Shown piece after piece: positions 33,816-43,055 of a DNA stretch of 64,000 nucleotides. The position numbers and the translations under genes are program-made. The stretch spans positions 2,294,001 through 2,358,000 of the forward strand of contig NZ_LT906483.1 in assembly GCF_900187065.1 (NCBI RefSeq), written 5' to 3'. This stretch comes from Mycolicibacterium thermoresistibile (lineage in GTDB: Bacteria; Actinomycetota; Actinomycetes; Mycobacteriales; Mycobacteriaceae). The notes beneath the pieces were generated by a model, which was given only the letters and a program-made list of their open reading frames with translations, was not told the DNA's origin and ran no database searches. Positions within the stretch are counted from its first letter, which is position 1, and each line of letters starts with the position of its first letter.

Positions 33816-34297
33816 CCCGGTTGATGGCCGCGGCGTTCGCGGTGGTGATCCTGGTGGAAGCGGCGACGCTGGCGGCGCCGGAACGACGACTTGTGCTGAT
33901 CGTGACCGGCATCGCGGTGGCCGCAGCGCTGCTCGCGGTGCGGGTACGGCTTGGCCGCGCCGCGGACCCGACGGAGCCGGACCCCGCGGCGGCGGACCGA
34001 GCCGCGGCGCTGCAGCGCTGGCTGTCCCGCACGCACACGTTGATCGGATGGTCGGAAGCCGGCCGGTCGGACTGGGACCGGCATCTGCGACCGTTGCTGG
34101 CGCGGCAGCTGGAGATGGCGACCGGTCAGCCCCGGCGCCGGGACCCGAACGGTTACCGGGCGGCGGGCCGGCTGCTGCTCGGACCGCGGTTGTGGCCGTG
34201 GGTGGACCCCGACAACGTGTCGTCGGCAGCCGCGCACCAGCCAGGCCCGGGTCGCGCGGTGCTGCAAGAGATCCTGCAGCGACTGGAGCGGATATGA
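33812..34297 (+). CDS. Small membrane protein of the MoxR operon (Rv3165c-like)
   Basis: 161 residues, ATG overlapping the preceding stop by 4. Two hydrophobic helices (MAAAFAVVILVEAATLAAP and LVLIVTGIAVAAALLAVRV) are followed by a soluble tail with RWLSRTHTLIGWSEAGRSDW and repeated Arg/Leu helices. I do not know a function. Position and length match the second gene of the M. tuberculosis MoxR3 block. Confidence 0.82.
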   Translation: MTRLMAAAFAVVILVEAATLAAPERRLVLIVTGIAVAAALLAVRVRLGRAADPTEPDPAAADRAAALQRWLSRTHTLIGWSEAGRSDWDRHLRPLLARQLEMATGQPRRRDPNGYRAAGRLLLGPRLWPWVDPDNVSSAAAHQPGPGRAVLQEILQRLERI

Positions 34298-34325
34298 CGC
34301 CTGAGCCCGACGGAGTCGGCGACCG

Positions 34326-34329
<4 letters not shown>
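34294..34329 (+). other. 11-codon ORF bridging to the MoxR gene
   Basis: ATG 34294 overlaps the previous stop (ATGA) and the frame MTPEPDGVGDR ends at TGA 34329, which in turn overlaps the MoxR ATG 34326. It may be a translational relay or the relic of an older MoxR start. Confidence 0.3.
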
Positions 34330-35287
<958 letters not shown>

Positions 35288-35291
<4 letters not shown>

Positions 35292-36592
35292 CGATCACCC
35301 CGCCGGGTCCGTCGAACATGTCCGGCATTGCCGTCGAACCACGATGGCGGGCATCACCGTTGACATTGGCGCTGTGCTCCTGTGCGGCGGTGACGCTGGC
35401 CGCCGCGGTGATCGGACAACGTTGGCAGCTGGTGATTTTCGCCGCACCGCTGATCGGGGTGCTGGCGTCGGTCGTGCGGCAACCGCCACCGCCGCGGGTG
35501 TGGTTGCGCGGACACCCCGATCCGGGCCGGTGCTTCGAGGGTGAAGAGGTGCGGGTGACGGTCACGGTGAGCGCCGACCCACCCGGCACCGCACTGCATC
35601 TGAGGGTGGACGACGTGTCCGGTGCGCAGGTCCGGATGCTCGAACAACGCCCGGAACGGGTCGTCGCGGCCGTGTCGGCCCACCGGTGGGGGCGCTACCC
35701 GGTGCGGGCCCGGGTCGACGTGCCGGCGGCCGGCGGGCTGCTGACCGGAACCGGCGCGGTCGACGTTGCGGAGATCGTGGTGTTTCCTTTGGCGCCACCG
35801 GAATCCACCGTGTTGCCGCACGGCGAGATGCGCGACCGGCTGGGCACGCACCTGACCGCGAACTCCGGTTCCGGCGTGGAGTACGCCGATATCCGCCCCT
35901 ATGTGCCCGGAGATCAACTGCGGACGGTGAACTGGCCGGTCAGCGCCCGGCGTGGGCGACTGCACGTGACCCAGCGGCTCAGCGAGCGGGCCGCGGACGT
36001 GGTGGTGCTCGTCGACGCTTACCCGCAGCCGCCGGGTCCGGCCACCGAGGTGACCGAGCGGATCGCCCGCGGCGCCGTCCAGGTGGTGCAGAGCGCGCTG
36101 CGCGGTGGTGACCGGGCCGGTATCGCCACCCTCGGGGGCCGGGGCCCGCGCTGGCTGGGCGTCGACCTCGGGCGCCGCCAGTTCTACCGGGTGGTCGACA
36201 CCATGCTCGGCGCGGCCCCGGGTTCCGGTCCGACCACACCGACGGGTCCCGGCTCGGGGAGAGGAACCCTGGTGCCGCGGCCGGCGGTGCCGCCGGAGGC
36301 GATCGTCGTCGCGTTCTCCACCCTGCTGGACACCGATTTCGCGCTGGCGCTGATCGATCTGGCCCGGCGTGGACACCCGGTGGTCGCCGTCGACGTGCTC
36401 GACCGGGAGCCGTTCGACGGTGTGGATCCGCTCGTGGGGCGGATGTGGTCGCTGCAACGGTCCTTCATGTACCGCGATATGCGCACCATCGGGGTCGATG
36501 TGGTGGCCTGGGGCGCCGGACAGGCCCTGGATCAGGTGCTGCACGTGGTGGCCGATCACCGTCGCCGGACCCTTCGGCGGGTGTCGCGATGA
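35288..36592 (+). CDS. DUF58 domain protein (Rv3163c-like)
   Basis: 434 residues from GTG 35288, which overlaps the moxR stop. Two N-terminal helices (residues ~20-60) are followed by a beta-rich region and the DUF58 core EYADIRPYVPGDQLRTVNWP with RLSERAADVVVLVDAYPQPP, the start of a von Willebrand A-like domain (DxYPQ replacing a full MIDAS). It is the usual membrane-bound partner of MoxR. Coupled by ATGA to the next gene. Confidence 0.9.
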
Positions 36593-37092
36593 GCGGGCCG
36601 ATCGCGTCACCGCATCTGGTGTCGGCACCGTTGGGTCTGCTCATGATCGCCGCGGCCACCGAGATCGGCGCCGGCGCCGGCCACCCCGGCCGGTGGGTGC
36701 CGGCAGGGCTGGGTGTGCTGGCCGTCGTGGCCGGGATCTGGCTGCGGTCCGCCGCCGGCCTGGCCGTGCTCACCGCGGCGGCCGCGATCCTGGTCGTCGA
36801 CCCCGGCCTCGGCTTCGTGGCGGTGTCCGGGGCGGCGGCGAGCGGGTATCTGGTGACGCGCCACACGGACAGCCGGGCTGTCATCGAAACCCTCGCCACC
36901 ACAACAGGTTTCCTGCTGGGGTTCCTGCTGGCCGCGGTGATCGCGGCGTTGCTTCCGGCACGGTTCGCATGGCTGCCGTTGCTGGCGCCGCCCCTGACCG
37001 TGGCGGTCTACCTGGTGGTGGTGCAGCCGTTCTGCTACAGCTCCTACAGCGAGACCGTGTCGTATCCGGTGAGACCGTCGATCAGCACCTGA
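36589..37092 (+). CDS. Hydrophobic membrane protein, last gene of the MoxR block (Rv3162c-like)
   Basis: 167 residues with four to five hydrophobic helices, e.g. VSAPLGLLMIAAATEIG, GLAVLTAAAAILVVDPGLGF and LATTTGFLLGFLLAAVIAALL. The last 16 codons run into the antisense 3' end of the acyl-CoA dehydrogenase gene at 37044 (49 bases of tail-to-tail overlap), so the natural C-terminus may have been replaced by read-in from the neighbour. Function unknown. Confidence 0.75.
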   Translation: MSGPIASPHLVSAPLGLLMIAAATEIGAGAGHPGRWVPAGLGVLAVVAGIWLRSAAGLAVLTAAAAILVVDPGLGFVAVSGAAASGYLVTRHTDSRAVIETLATTTGFLLGFLLAAVIAALLPARFAWLPLLAPPLTVAVYLVVVQPFCYSSYSETVSYPVRPSIST

Positions 37093-38147
37093 AGCTGGTC
37101 GTGTGCGGAGCCCAGCGTCTGCTCGATCGCAGTCAGCCGGGCCGCGTAATGGCCGACCGGATATTCGGCCGTCATCCCGATGCCGCCGTGCAGTTGGATG
37201 GCCTCCTGGCCGATGTGCCGGCCGGACCGGCAGATCTGCAGTTTGGCCCGGGCCGCGACGGCCGGATCGAAACGGCCGTCCGCGATCGACATCGCCGCCC
37301 AGAAGTTCATGCTGCGGGCCAGTTCCAGGGACACGTACATATCGGCGGCCCGCTGGGTCAGCGTCTGAAAGCTGCTCAGCGGAACACCGAACTGCTTTCT
37401 GCTGGGAAGGTATTCGGTGGTCAGCCGCAGCGCCTCCGCCATCGCGCCGACCGCTTCGGCGCACAGCGCGGATTGGTGGCGGATGAGGGCGCGCTGCAGG
37501 TGTTCGGTGGCGTCGCCGCCGGACCCCAGCGGTCGGGCGGGCGTGGCGTCGAAATCGATCTGCGCGGCCCGCTGACCGTCGAACGTGCGGAAGGGCTGCC
37601 GCTCGGCGGCGGCGGCGTCGACGAGGAACAGCCCGGTCCCGCCCGAATCGGGCAGCGCCGCGCTGACGATCAGGGTGTCGGCGACATCGCCGGCCAGCAC
37701 CGGGTGTTTGCGTCCGGTAATCGTCCAGGAATTCCCTTGCTGCGCAGCGGTACTGGTGACGGAACCGAACACACCGCGGGTTCCGGGCTCGCGGTGTGCC
37801 AGCGCCAGCAGCATGTCGCCGGAGCCGACCTGCTCCAGCAGTTGATCATCGGACCCGAGCTCGGCGATCAGTGTGCCGGGCACCAGCGCGGCCGCGGCCA
37901 CGGGTTCCGGCGCCAGCCGACGGCCGATCTCGGTCATCACGACCATCACCTCGATCTGGCCGGATTCGGCGGGATCGAACCCCAGACTCAGGATCCCGAT
38001 GTCGGCCAGTTGTTTCCACACCTCGCGGCTCCAGCCCGGATCGGTGTCGACGGTGCGGTTGCGCGTCTCCACGTCGTAGACGCCGGCCAGCAGGTCGCGG
38101 GTGGTGTCGCGAAGCAGTTCCTGTTCGTCGGTCAGGTCGAAATCCAT
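37044..38147 (-). CDS. Acyl-CoA dehydrogenase, FadE-like subunit
   Basis: 367 residues from ATG 38147 (MDFDLTDEQELLRDTTRDLL); the longer upstream frame is Arg/Pro-rich and was rejected. The core is shorter and more divergent than in the 38155 gene: RKQFGVPLSSFQTLTQRAAD and QLHGGIGMTAEYPVGHY are clear, but the catalytic-base loop (GGTxE) is replaced by the ending LQVLIDGLTGYDT. In mycobacteria many such pairs form heterotetramers where only one subunit binds FAD or carries the base; this and the next gene, 7 bases apart, look like such a pair. A steroid or branched-acyl substrate is possible but not shown. Confidence 0.88.
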   Translation of the reverse strand: MDFDLTDEQELLRDTTRDLLAGVYDVETRNRTVDTDPGWSREVWKQLADIGILSLGFDPAESGQIEVMVVMTEIGRRLAPEPVAAAALVPGTLIAELGSDDQLLEQVGSGDMLLALAHREPGTRGVFGSVTSTAAQQGNSWTITGRKHPVLAGDVADTLIVSAALPDSGGTGLFLVDAAAAERQPFRTFDGQRAAQIDFDATPARPLGSGGDATEHLQRALIRHQSALCAEAVGAMAEALRLTTEYLPSRKQFGVPLSSFQTLTQRAADMYVSLELARSMNFWAAMSIADGRFDPAVAARAKLQICRSGRHIGQEAIQLHGGIGMTAEYPVGHYAARLTAIEQTLGSAHDQLQVLIDGLTGYDTVSL

Positions 38148-38154
38148 GGCAGGC

Positions 38155-39315
38155 TCACAATCCGAGAATGGTCGAGGCGATGATGGTGCGCTGCACCTCG
38201 TTGGTGCCCCCGTAGATGGAGGTCTTGCGGTAGTTGAGGTAACGCGGTGCGGCGAGTTGCGCCCACTCCGGCGAGGCGATGTCGTCGCCGGCGGCGTACG
38301 GCAGCGCATCGGTCCCGGCGACCTCGACCGCCAGCTCGGTGACCGCCTGCTGCAGCTGGCTGCCGCGTAGTTTCAGGATCGACGAGGCCGGGTTGGGTTT
38401 GCCCTCACCCTCGGATCCGCTGACCCGCAGCTGGGTCAGCTCCAGCGCCAGCAGGTCGTTCTCCAGTTCGGCGATGCGGGCCGCGAACAGCGGATCGTCG
38501 AGCAGACTACATTCGGCAGCGCGGGATTTGACCTGGGACAGCCACAGTTTGGTGGCCCCGATCCGGGCGATGCCGGTGCGTTCGTTGCTGAGCAGGAACT
38601 TGGCGTAGGCCCAGCCGTGGTTCTCCTCGCCCACGAGTTGATCGGCCGGGATCCGGACGTCTTCGAAGAACACCTCGTTCACCTCGTGGCCGCCGTCGAT
38701 CAGCTTGATCGGCCGCAGCGTGATGCCGGGGGTGTTCATGTCGGCCAACAGGAATGAGATGCCGGCCTGCCTTTTCGGAGCGTCCGGGTCGGTGCGCGCC
38801 AGCAGGAAGATCCAGTCGGCGTACTGACCCAGCGTCGTCCAGGTCTTCTGGCCGTTGACGACGTAGCTGTCGCCGTCCCGCACCGCGGTGGTGCGCAACG
38901 ACGCGAGGTCGGAGCCCGCCTCCGGTTCGGAGAAGCCCTGGCACCACCAGATGTCGAGGTTGGCGGTCGGCGGCAGGAACCGCTCCTTGAGCTGTTGGGA
39001 CCCGAACCGGGCGATCACCGGTCCGACCATGTTGGCGTTGAACGCCAGCGGTTCGGGCACCGCGGCCAGTTGCATCTCGTCGGACCAGATCTGGCGCTGC
39101 AGTGGCGACCAGTCCCGGCCGCCCCACTCCACCGGCCAGTTCGGCACCGCCAGACCGTGCGCGTTGAGGATGCGCTGGGTGGTGACGATGTCGTCGGGGT
39201 AGCGCGGCCGGCCGGCTCGCATCCGGTCCCGGATGTCGGCGGGAATCTCGGTGGTGAAGAACTCCCGCATCTCCGCCCGGAACGCGGCATCGGCATCACT
39301 GAGCGCCAGCTTCAC
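38155..39315 (-). CDS. Acyl-CoA dehydrogenase, FadE-like partner subunit
   Basis: 386 residues, ATG 39315. Motifs: WWCQGFSEPEAGSDLASLRT, VNGQKTWTTLGQYADWIFLL and C-terminal KTSIYGGTNEVQRTIIASTI, so the GGTNE loop missing from the partner is present here. Upstream of the partner on the same strand, so probably one operon and one heteromeric enzyme. Confidence 0.92.
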   Translation of the reverse strand: MKLALSDADAAFRAEMREFFTTEIPADIRDRMRAGRPRYPDDIVTTQRILNAHGLAVPNWPVEWGGRDWSPLQRQIWSDEMQLAAVPEPLAFNANMVGPVIARFGSQQLKERFLPPTANLDIWWCQGFSEPEAGSDLASLRTTAVRDGDSYVVNGQKTWTTLGQYADWIFLLARTDPDAPKRQAGISFLLADMNTPGITLRPIKLIDGGHEVNEVFFEDVRIPADQLVGEENHGWAYAKFLLSNERTGIARIGATKLWLSQVKSRAAECSLLDDPLFAARIAELENDLLALELTQLRVSGSEGEGKPNPASSILKLRGSQLQQAVTELAVEVAGTDALPYAAGDDIASPEWAQLAAPRYLNYRKTSIYGGTNEVQRTIIASTILGL

Positions 39316-39424
39316 GACACAGACCTCATTCGTTAGTCGTCCAACGGATCGTCGGAGCAGATCCTGGTTTCAGGACTACCCGATGATGTGCCGGTTCTAC
39401 CCCACCTCGGGGGTGTGTCGCGGG

Positions 39425-39952
39425 TCAACGCGTGAACCGGCGCGCGACCTTGGTCGCCACGCTGCTCAGTATCCGCTCCGTGCGCGGCGACAGGTACACC
39501 GAGAACAGCCCGTTGAAGAAGTCGGTCCGGAGCCGGGTCAGCCGGGACGACGCGATGAGCCACCGGCCATCCACCTTGCGGTAGGTCTCGTGGTAGTGAC
39601 CGTAGCCGCGCATGTGCACCGCGGGGCCCAATCGGACCACATCCTCCAATGCCCACACCCCGCGCGCCGTGGTCGGGGAGGTGAGCTCGATCTCGGGCGC
39701 GTGCACCTGATGCGATGTCACCTTGGCCGGGTTGCCGAGGTTGCGGCGGACGAAGGCGACGAATTCGTCGGCGCCCTGAATCGTCGTGCCGCCGGCCGAA
39801 GCGGTGTCGCTGACGAAGTCGTCGGTGAACAACGTGCGCCACGCGGCCCAGTCCTTGGCGTCCAGGTGGCGGCAGTACCGCGCCTTGAGACGTTTGATCT
39901 CCTCGAGCTCGACCAGACGCTCGGCCGGCTCGCGCTGTCCGCTCACGCGCAC
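39425..39952 (-). CDS. SnoaL-like/NTF2-fold protein
   Basis: 175 residues from GTG 39952 (GTG 39946 is another option). LEEIKRLKARYCRHLDAKDW, FTDDFVSDTASAGGTTIQGA and YHETYRKVDGRWLIASSRLT are typical of the SnoaL_4 group found beside dehydrogenases. It begins 110 bases from the end of the acyl-CoA dehydrogenase operon, on the same strand but with the dehydrogenases transcribed away from it. Function unknown. Confidence 0.83.
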   Translation of the reverse strand: MRVSGQREPAERLVELEEIKRLKARYCRHLDAKDWAAWRTLFTDDFVSDTASAGGTTIQGADEFVAFVRRNLGNPAKVTSHQVHAPEIELTSPTTARGVWALEDVVRLGPAVHMRGYGHYHETYRKVDGRWLIASSRLTRLRTDFFNGLFSVYLSPRTERILSSVATKVARRFTR

Positions 39953-39996
39953 GAGCGTGACACCAGCCGTCGGCTTTGTAAAGCGTTTGTGAAGCG

Positions 39997-40566
39997 CTAG
40001 ATGCCGACCGGCGGCGGGGGTGGCAGCGGCGCCCCGGGCGGGGGTGGGGTCAGCTCGGGTGGCGGGGGTGGGGTCAGCTCGGGTGGCGGGGGTGGGGTCA
40101 GCTCGGGTGGCGGGGGCGGGGGAGCCGCCCCGGCATCGGCCAGCTGGATCACCGGCAGCTCCGGTTCGAGACCGGGGATCTGCTCGGGCCCGAGCTCCTC
40201 GATCGGCAGGTACATGTGCTTGGTGAACTGCGGCTGGAATGCGCCGCCACCGCCGATCTTGACCCCACCGCCTTCACCGGCGGACACCGGAGTGCCATCC
40301 GGCAATGTCACCGCGGTGTGCGTACTGTTCCAGCCGATCACCAGCGCACCCGGGGCGGTGCCGTATTTGAAGCCCCGGGCCAGCAAGGCTGCTTCCTGAT
40401 TTCCGGTGTGGAACCGGTCCCCGAAGGCGGGGCGGCCGGTCGCCACGTTGGCCACCCAGGAAGCCAGGCCCGAGCAGTCTGTTCCCGAGGGGGAATCTCC
40501 GCCGAGGACGTACGGCGTCCCCGAGACCTGGTTCACGAAGGCGGCCAGTGCGAGTACTACAGACAT
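39997..40566 (-). CDS. NlpC/P60 peptidase with proline-rich repeat tail and no signal peptide
   Basis: 189 residues. Catalytic Cys in SPSGTDCSGLASWVANV and catalytic His in WNSTHTAVTLPDG give the NlpC/P60 (C40) pattern, close to phage-type and mycobacterial endopeptidases. The N-terminus MSVVLALAAFVNQVSGTPYV starts inside the enzyme fold, so there is no separate leader. The last 50 residues are Pro-rich with three copies of an eight-residue PPPPPELT unit. Export may depend on another route, or a start was missed. A cell-wall hydrolase role is inferred. Confidence 0.82.
   Translation of the reverse strand: MSVVLALAAFVNQVSGTPYVLGGDSPSGTDCSGLASWVANVATGRPAFGDRFHTGNQEAALLARGFKYGTAPGALVIGWNSTHTAVTLPDGTPVSAGEGGGVKIGGGGAFQPQFTKHMYLPIEELGPEQIPGLEPELPVIQLADAGAAPPPPPPELTPPPPPELTPPPPPELTPPPPGAPLPPPPPVGI
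40046..40117. repeat. 24-base tandem repeat coding for the proline-rich tail
   Basis: Three head-to-tail copies, 40046-40069, 40070-40093 and 40094-40117; the first two are identical and the third differs only in its last base. Each codes for eight residues (ELTPPPPP type) on the minus strand. Such exactness suggests recent expansion. Confidence 0.88.
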
Positions 40567-40653
40567 AGCGCGGGCACGCTAGCAACGGTCCCGGGCCGCC
40601 GCCAAAATCTGTTGCCGCCGTCACCTTGTCGCGTTCCTATGGGACATATTACG

Positions 40654-40677
40654 TTTGCCGGTGGTTAGTCTGGCAAA
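40654..40677. promoter_or_regulatory. TTTGCC-N12-GGCAAA inverted repeat
   Basis: TTTGCC (40654-40659) and GGCAAA (40672-40677) flank a 12-base spacer in the 186-base gap between the NlpC/P60 start and the TetR stop. It is about 90 bases upstream of the peptidase gene and could be a regulator site. No other copy was noticed. Confidence 0.3.
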
Positions 40678-40752
40678 TATCGATGCCGGCGATCGGCCGG
40701 AACGACGGGGTTGACCTCCACAGACGACGGGTTCGGCGGGGAGGCGCGAAGG

Positions 40753-41457
40753 CTAGCGACAGTCCCCGACGGCGGCCGCCACCGTCGCGGATTCGGAGCG
40801 CAACCGAGGCCAGTCGCCGCGCCAGCCCAGCACGTGCACCGCCAGGTCGGCGGTGCGTCTCGGTTGGTCGGGTTCACCCAAACCGTCCATCCGCAGATTG
40901 GGCAGGGTCTCCACCAGTCGGAAGACGACGTCGGGGTCGATCACCACGTCGGGAACGGAGCTCGGGGTGGCGCCGGCGGCGGCGACCCGCTCGGCGAGAT
41001 CGCGGTAGGCGGCCCGCAGCTCGGATCGTCGCCGATGGAAACCGCCGAACCGTCGATCCCGCACCTCCGGTAACAGATAGAGGATGCCGAGATTGTGCGG
41101 ACTGTCCCAGAGCAGCCGGGCGTCGAGCCACACCAGCGCGTGCAGCAGCACCGCCGGCGGTTCCGGACGACCGCGCAGCCGGCGCGCCGCGGTGACCGAC
41201 GGCGCCACCGTGGCGTCCAGCAGGGTCGCGAGGATCTCGTCCTTGGTGCGGAAATGGTGATAGAGCGAGGCCTGGCGGACGCCGACCGACTCCGCGATCT
41301 GACGGGTCGAGGTCGCCGCGACACCGAGGGTGGTGAACAGTTCCGCGGCGGCGTCGAGCACCTCGTCGCGGGCCGTGGCCCCCGGACGTCTCCGCTCCTG
41401 TGACCGGGGCCGGCCGCAGGTGACCGGCGCTGCGGCCGGGTGACCGCCGGCGGTCAC
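40753..41457 (-). CDS. TetR-family regulator of the urea/guanidine operon (AmtR-like by context)
   Basis: 234 residues from GTG 41457, which overlaps the symporter stop (GTGA). The helix-turn-helix lies in the first third: VLDAAAELFTTLGVAATSTR, IAESVGVRQASLYHHFRTKD. The large C-terminal domain is a ligand domain. It is the last gene of the operon headed by a CTGTC-N4-GACAG site. From memory, AmtR of M. smegmatis controls urea-breakdown genes through that motif; whether this gene encodes the binding protein is inference. Confidence 0.88.
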   Translation of the reverse strand: MTAGGHPAAAPVTCGRPRSQERRRPGATARDEVLDAAAELFTTLGVAATSTRQIAESVGVRQASLYHHFRTKDEILATLLDATVAPSVTAARRLRGRPEPPAVLLHALVWLDARLLWDSPHNLGILYLLPEVRDRRFGGFHRRRSELRAAYRDLAERVAAAGATPSSVPDVVIDPDVVFRLVETLPNLRMDGLGEPDQPRRTADLAVHVLGWRGDWPRLRSESATVAAAVGDCR

Positions 41458-42956
41458 GGACGCACCCCGGCCAACGCGACGGGTTCGGCCGGCGCGGGGG
41501 CCGCCGGTTGTGCCGCCGTGACGCGGGGCGTGGTCATGACCGCGACGACCACATACGCCAGCAGCGACGCCGCGGCGGCCCACAGGGTGGACCAGCCGTC
41601 CACCGACGCCGACACCCAGTCGTTGGGCAGATACAACAGGGTGTTGTCGACCCCGTAGATGGTGGGGGCCAGCACGAAATAGGTCAGCCGCACCCCGATG
41701 CCCACCACGACCGCCGCCGCCGCGGCCGCGGCGCCGCCCCGCGACCAGTACAGCCCGAGGATGAACGGCACCACCAGGCTGGCCAGCAGCAGATCGAACG
41801 CCAGGGTGAGCAGAATCCCGGTCTGCGGAACCCGCAACGCCACCACCGCGGCGAGCGCGGCCATCGGCAGCGTGGCCCACCGGGTGGCGCGCAGCATCCG
41901 CGGGGTCATCGCCGCCGGTGGCGCCAGAACGCCGGTGTCGATCCGCAGGACGTTGCGCACCAGCACCGATGCGGTGGACAGCAGGATGCCGCTGACGGTG
42001 GTCAGGGTGGCGGCCAGCAGCCCGGAGATGACGATGATCGCCAGCCAGGCGGGCGCGTATTCACCGAGCAGGGCGTACAGGATCGGACCGTCGCCGGCGG
42101 AGTCGCCGACGATGCCGACCGCGGCCAGCGCGACGAACGACAGCGGCAGGCACAGTAGCAGGATGCCGCCGGCGGCGGCGAAGCAGGCCCGCTGCGCGGC
42201 ACCCGGATCGCGGGCCGAGAACACCCGTTGCATCAGATCGATCGCGACCAGATTGCCGAGACCGAGCGCGATGATGGTGGCCCAGTTGATCACCGCGCCG
42301 GACTCACTCGACGTCAGCTGCGACAGCGCCCCGGCGCCCATGCCGTCGGGTGCGGTGAAACCGTGCGTGGCGGCCACCCACACCACCAACGCGAACACGC
42401 CGACGATGTTGACCACGACCTGGGCGACGCCGGTGTACACGCTGGCGAACATGCCGCCGGTGATGGTGTAGAGCAGCGCCAGCGGAACCGTGACCAGGAT
42501 GCCGATGGTGTAGGAGACGCCGAGGAACCGTTCCAGCAGGAACCCGATCGCCACCAGGTTGCCGGCGAGCAGGATCGCGAAACTGCCCACGGTCAGCGCC
42601 GAGGAGGCCACCTCGACACCGCGGCCGAACCGATTGCCGAAGTACTCGGGCAGGGTCACCACCTGTGCCGCCCGCAACCGTCTGGCGAAGAACAGGCCCA
42701 TCAGCAGCAGGCACAGCGCCAGCCCGATCGGCAGGGCCGCGCCGGCCCAGAACCCGAAGGCGGCCGACAGATCGGCGTTGCCGATGGTGGCGTTGGAGTC
42801 CACCGGCTGGGCGATGAGCACCGCGGCGACCAGCACGGCCGGCAGCGCACGGCCGGCCACCAGATAGTTGGCACAGTCGCCGCGCACCCGGCGTGCAGAC
42901 ACCACGCCGGACACGGTGAGGACGAGCAGGAACACGGCAACGCCGGTGAGGATCAT
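41454..42956 (-). CDS. Sodium:solute symporter (SSS family)
   Basis: 500 residues with about 13 hydrophobic helices. RVRGDCANYLVAGRALPAVL, IAQPVDSNATIGNADLSAAF, the conserved ITGGMFASVYTGVAQVVVNI and SGLLAATLTTVSGILLSTAS are SSS-family features. It lies in the operon with urea/guanidine-type enzymes, so it may import the nitrogen compound; SSS members include urea and amino-acid carriers. A gap of 99 bases separates it from the oxygenase gene. Confidence 0.88.
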   Translation of the reverse strand: MILTGVAVFLLVLTVSGVVSARRVRGDCANYLVAGRALPAVLVAAVLIAQPVDSNATIGNADLSAAFGFWAGAALPIGLALCLLLMGLFFARRLRAAQVVTLPEYFGNRFGRGVEVASSALTVGSFAILLAGNLVAIGFLLERFLGVSYTIGILVTVPLALLYTITGGMFASVYTGVAQVVVNIVGVFALVVWVAATHGFTAPDGMGAGALSQLTSSESGAVINWATIIALGLGNLVAIDLMQRVFSARDPGAAQRACFAAAGGILLLCLPLSFVALAAVGIVGDSAGDGPILYALLGEYAPAWLAIIVISGLLAATLTTVSGILLSTASVLVRNVLRIDTGVLAPPAAMTPRMLRATRWATLPMAALAAVVALRVPQTGILLTLAFDLLLASLVVPFILGLYWSRGGAAAAAAAVVVGIGVRLTYFVLAPTIYGVDNTLLYLPNDWVSASVDGWSTLWAAAASLLAYVVVAVMTTPRVTAAQPAAPAPAEPVALAGVRP

Positions 42957-43055
42957 CGAAACTCCAATGGCGAGAGGGGAGTCCCGGCGCCGTTGCCGGA
43001 AACGGGAGACAGGCGGTCCGGGGCCGGTCCGCGGCCGGCCCGGGAGGTCGTCGAG

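Noticed and set aside
40046..40117. Tandem repeats considered as a CRISPR array
   Set aside because: Units are head-to-tail without spacers, multiples of three and inside a coding frame, so they are a protein repeat.
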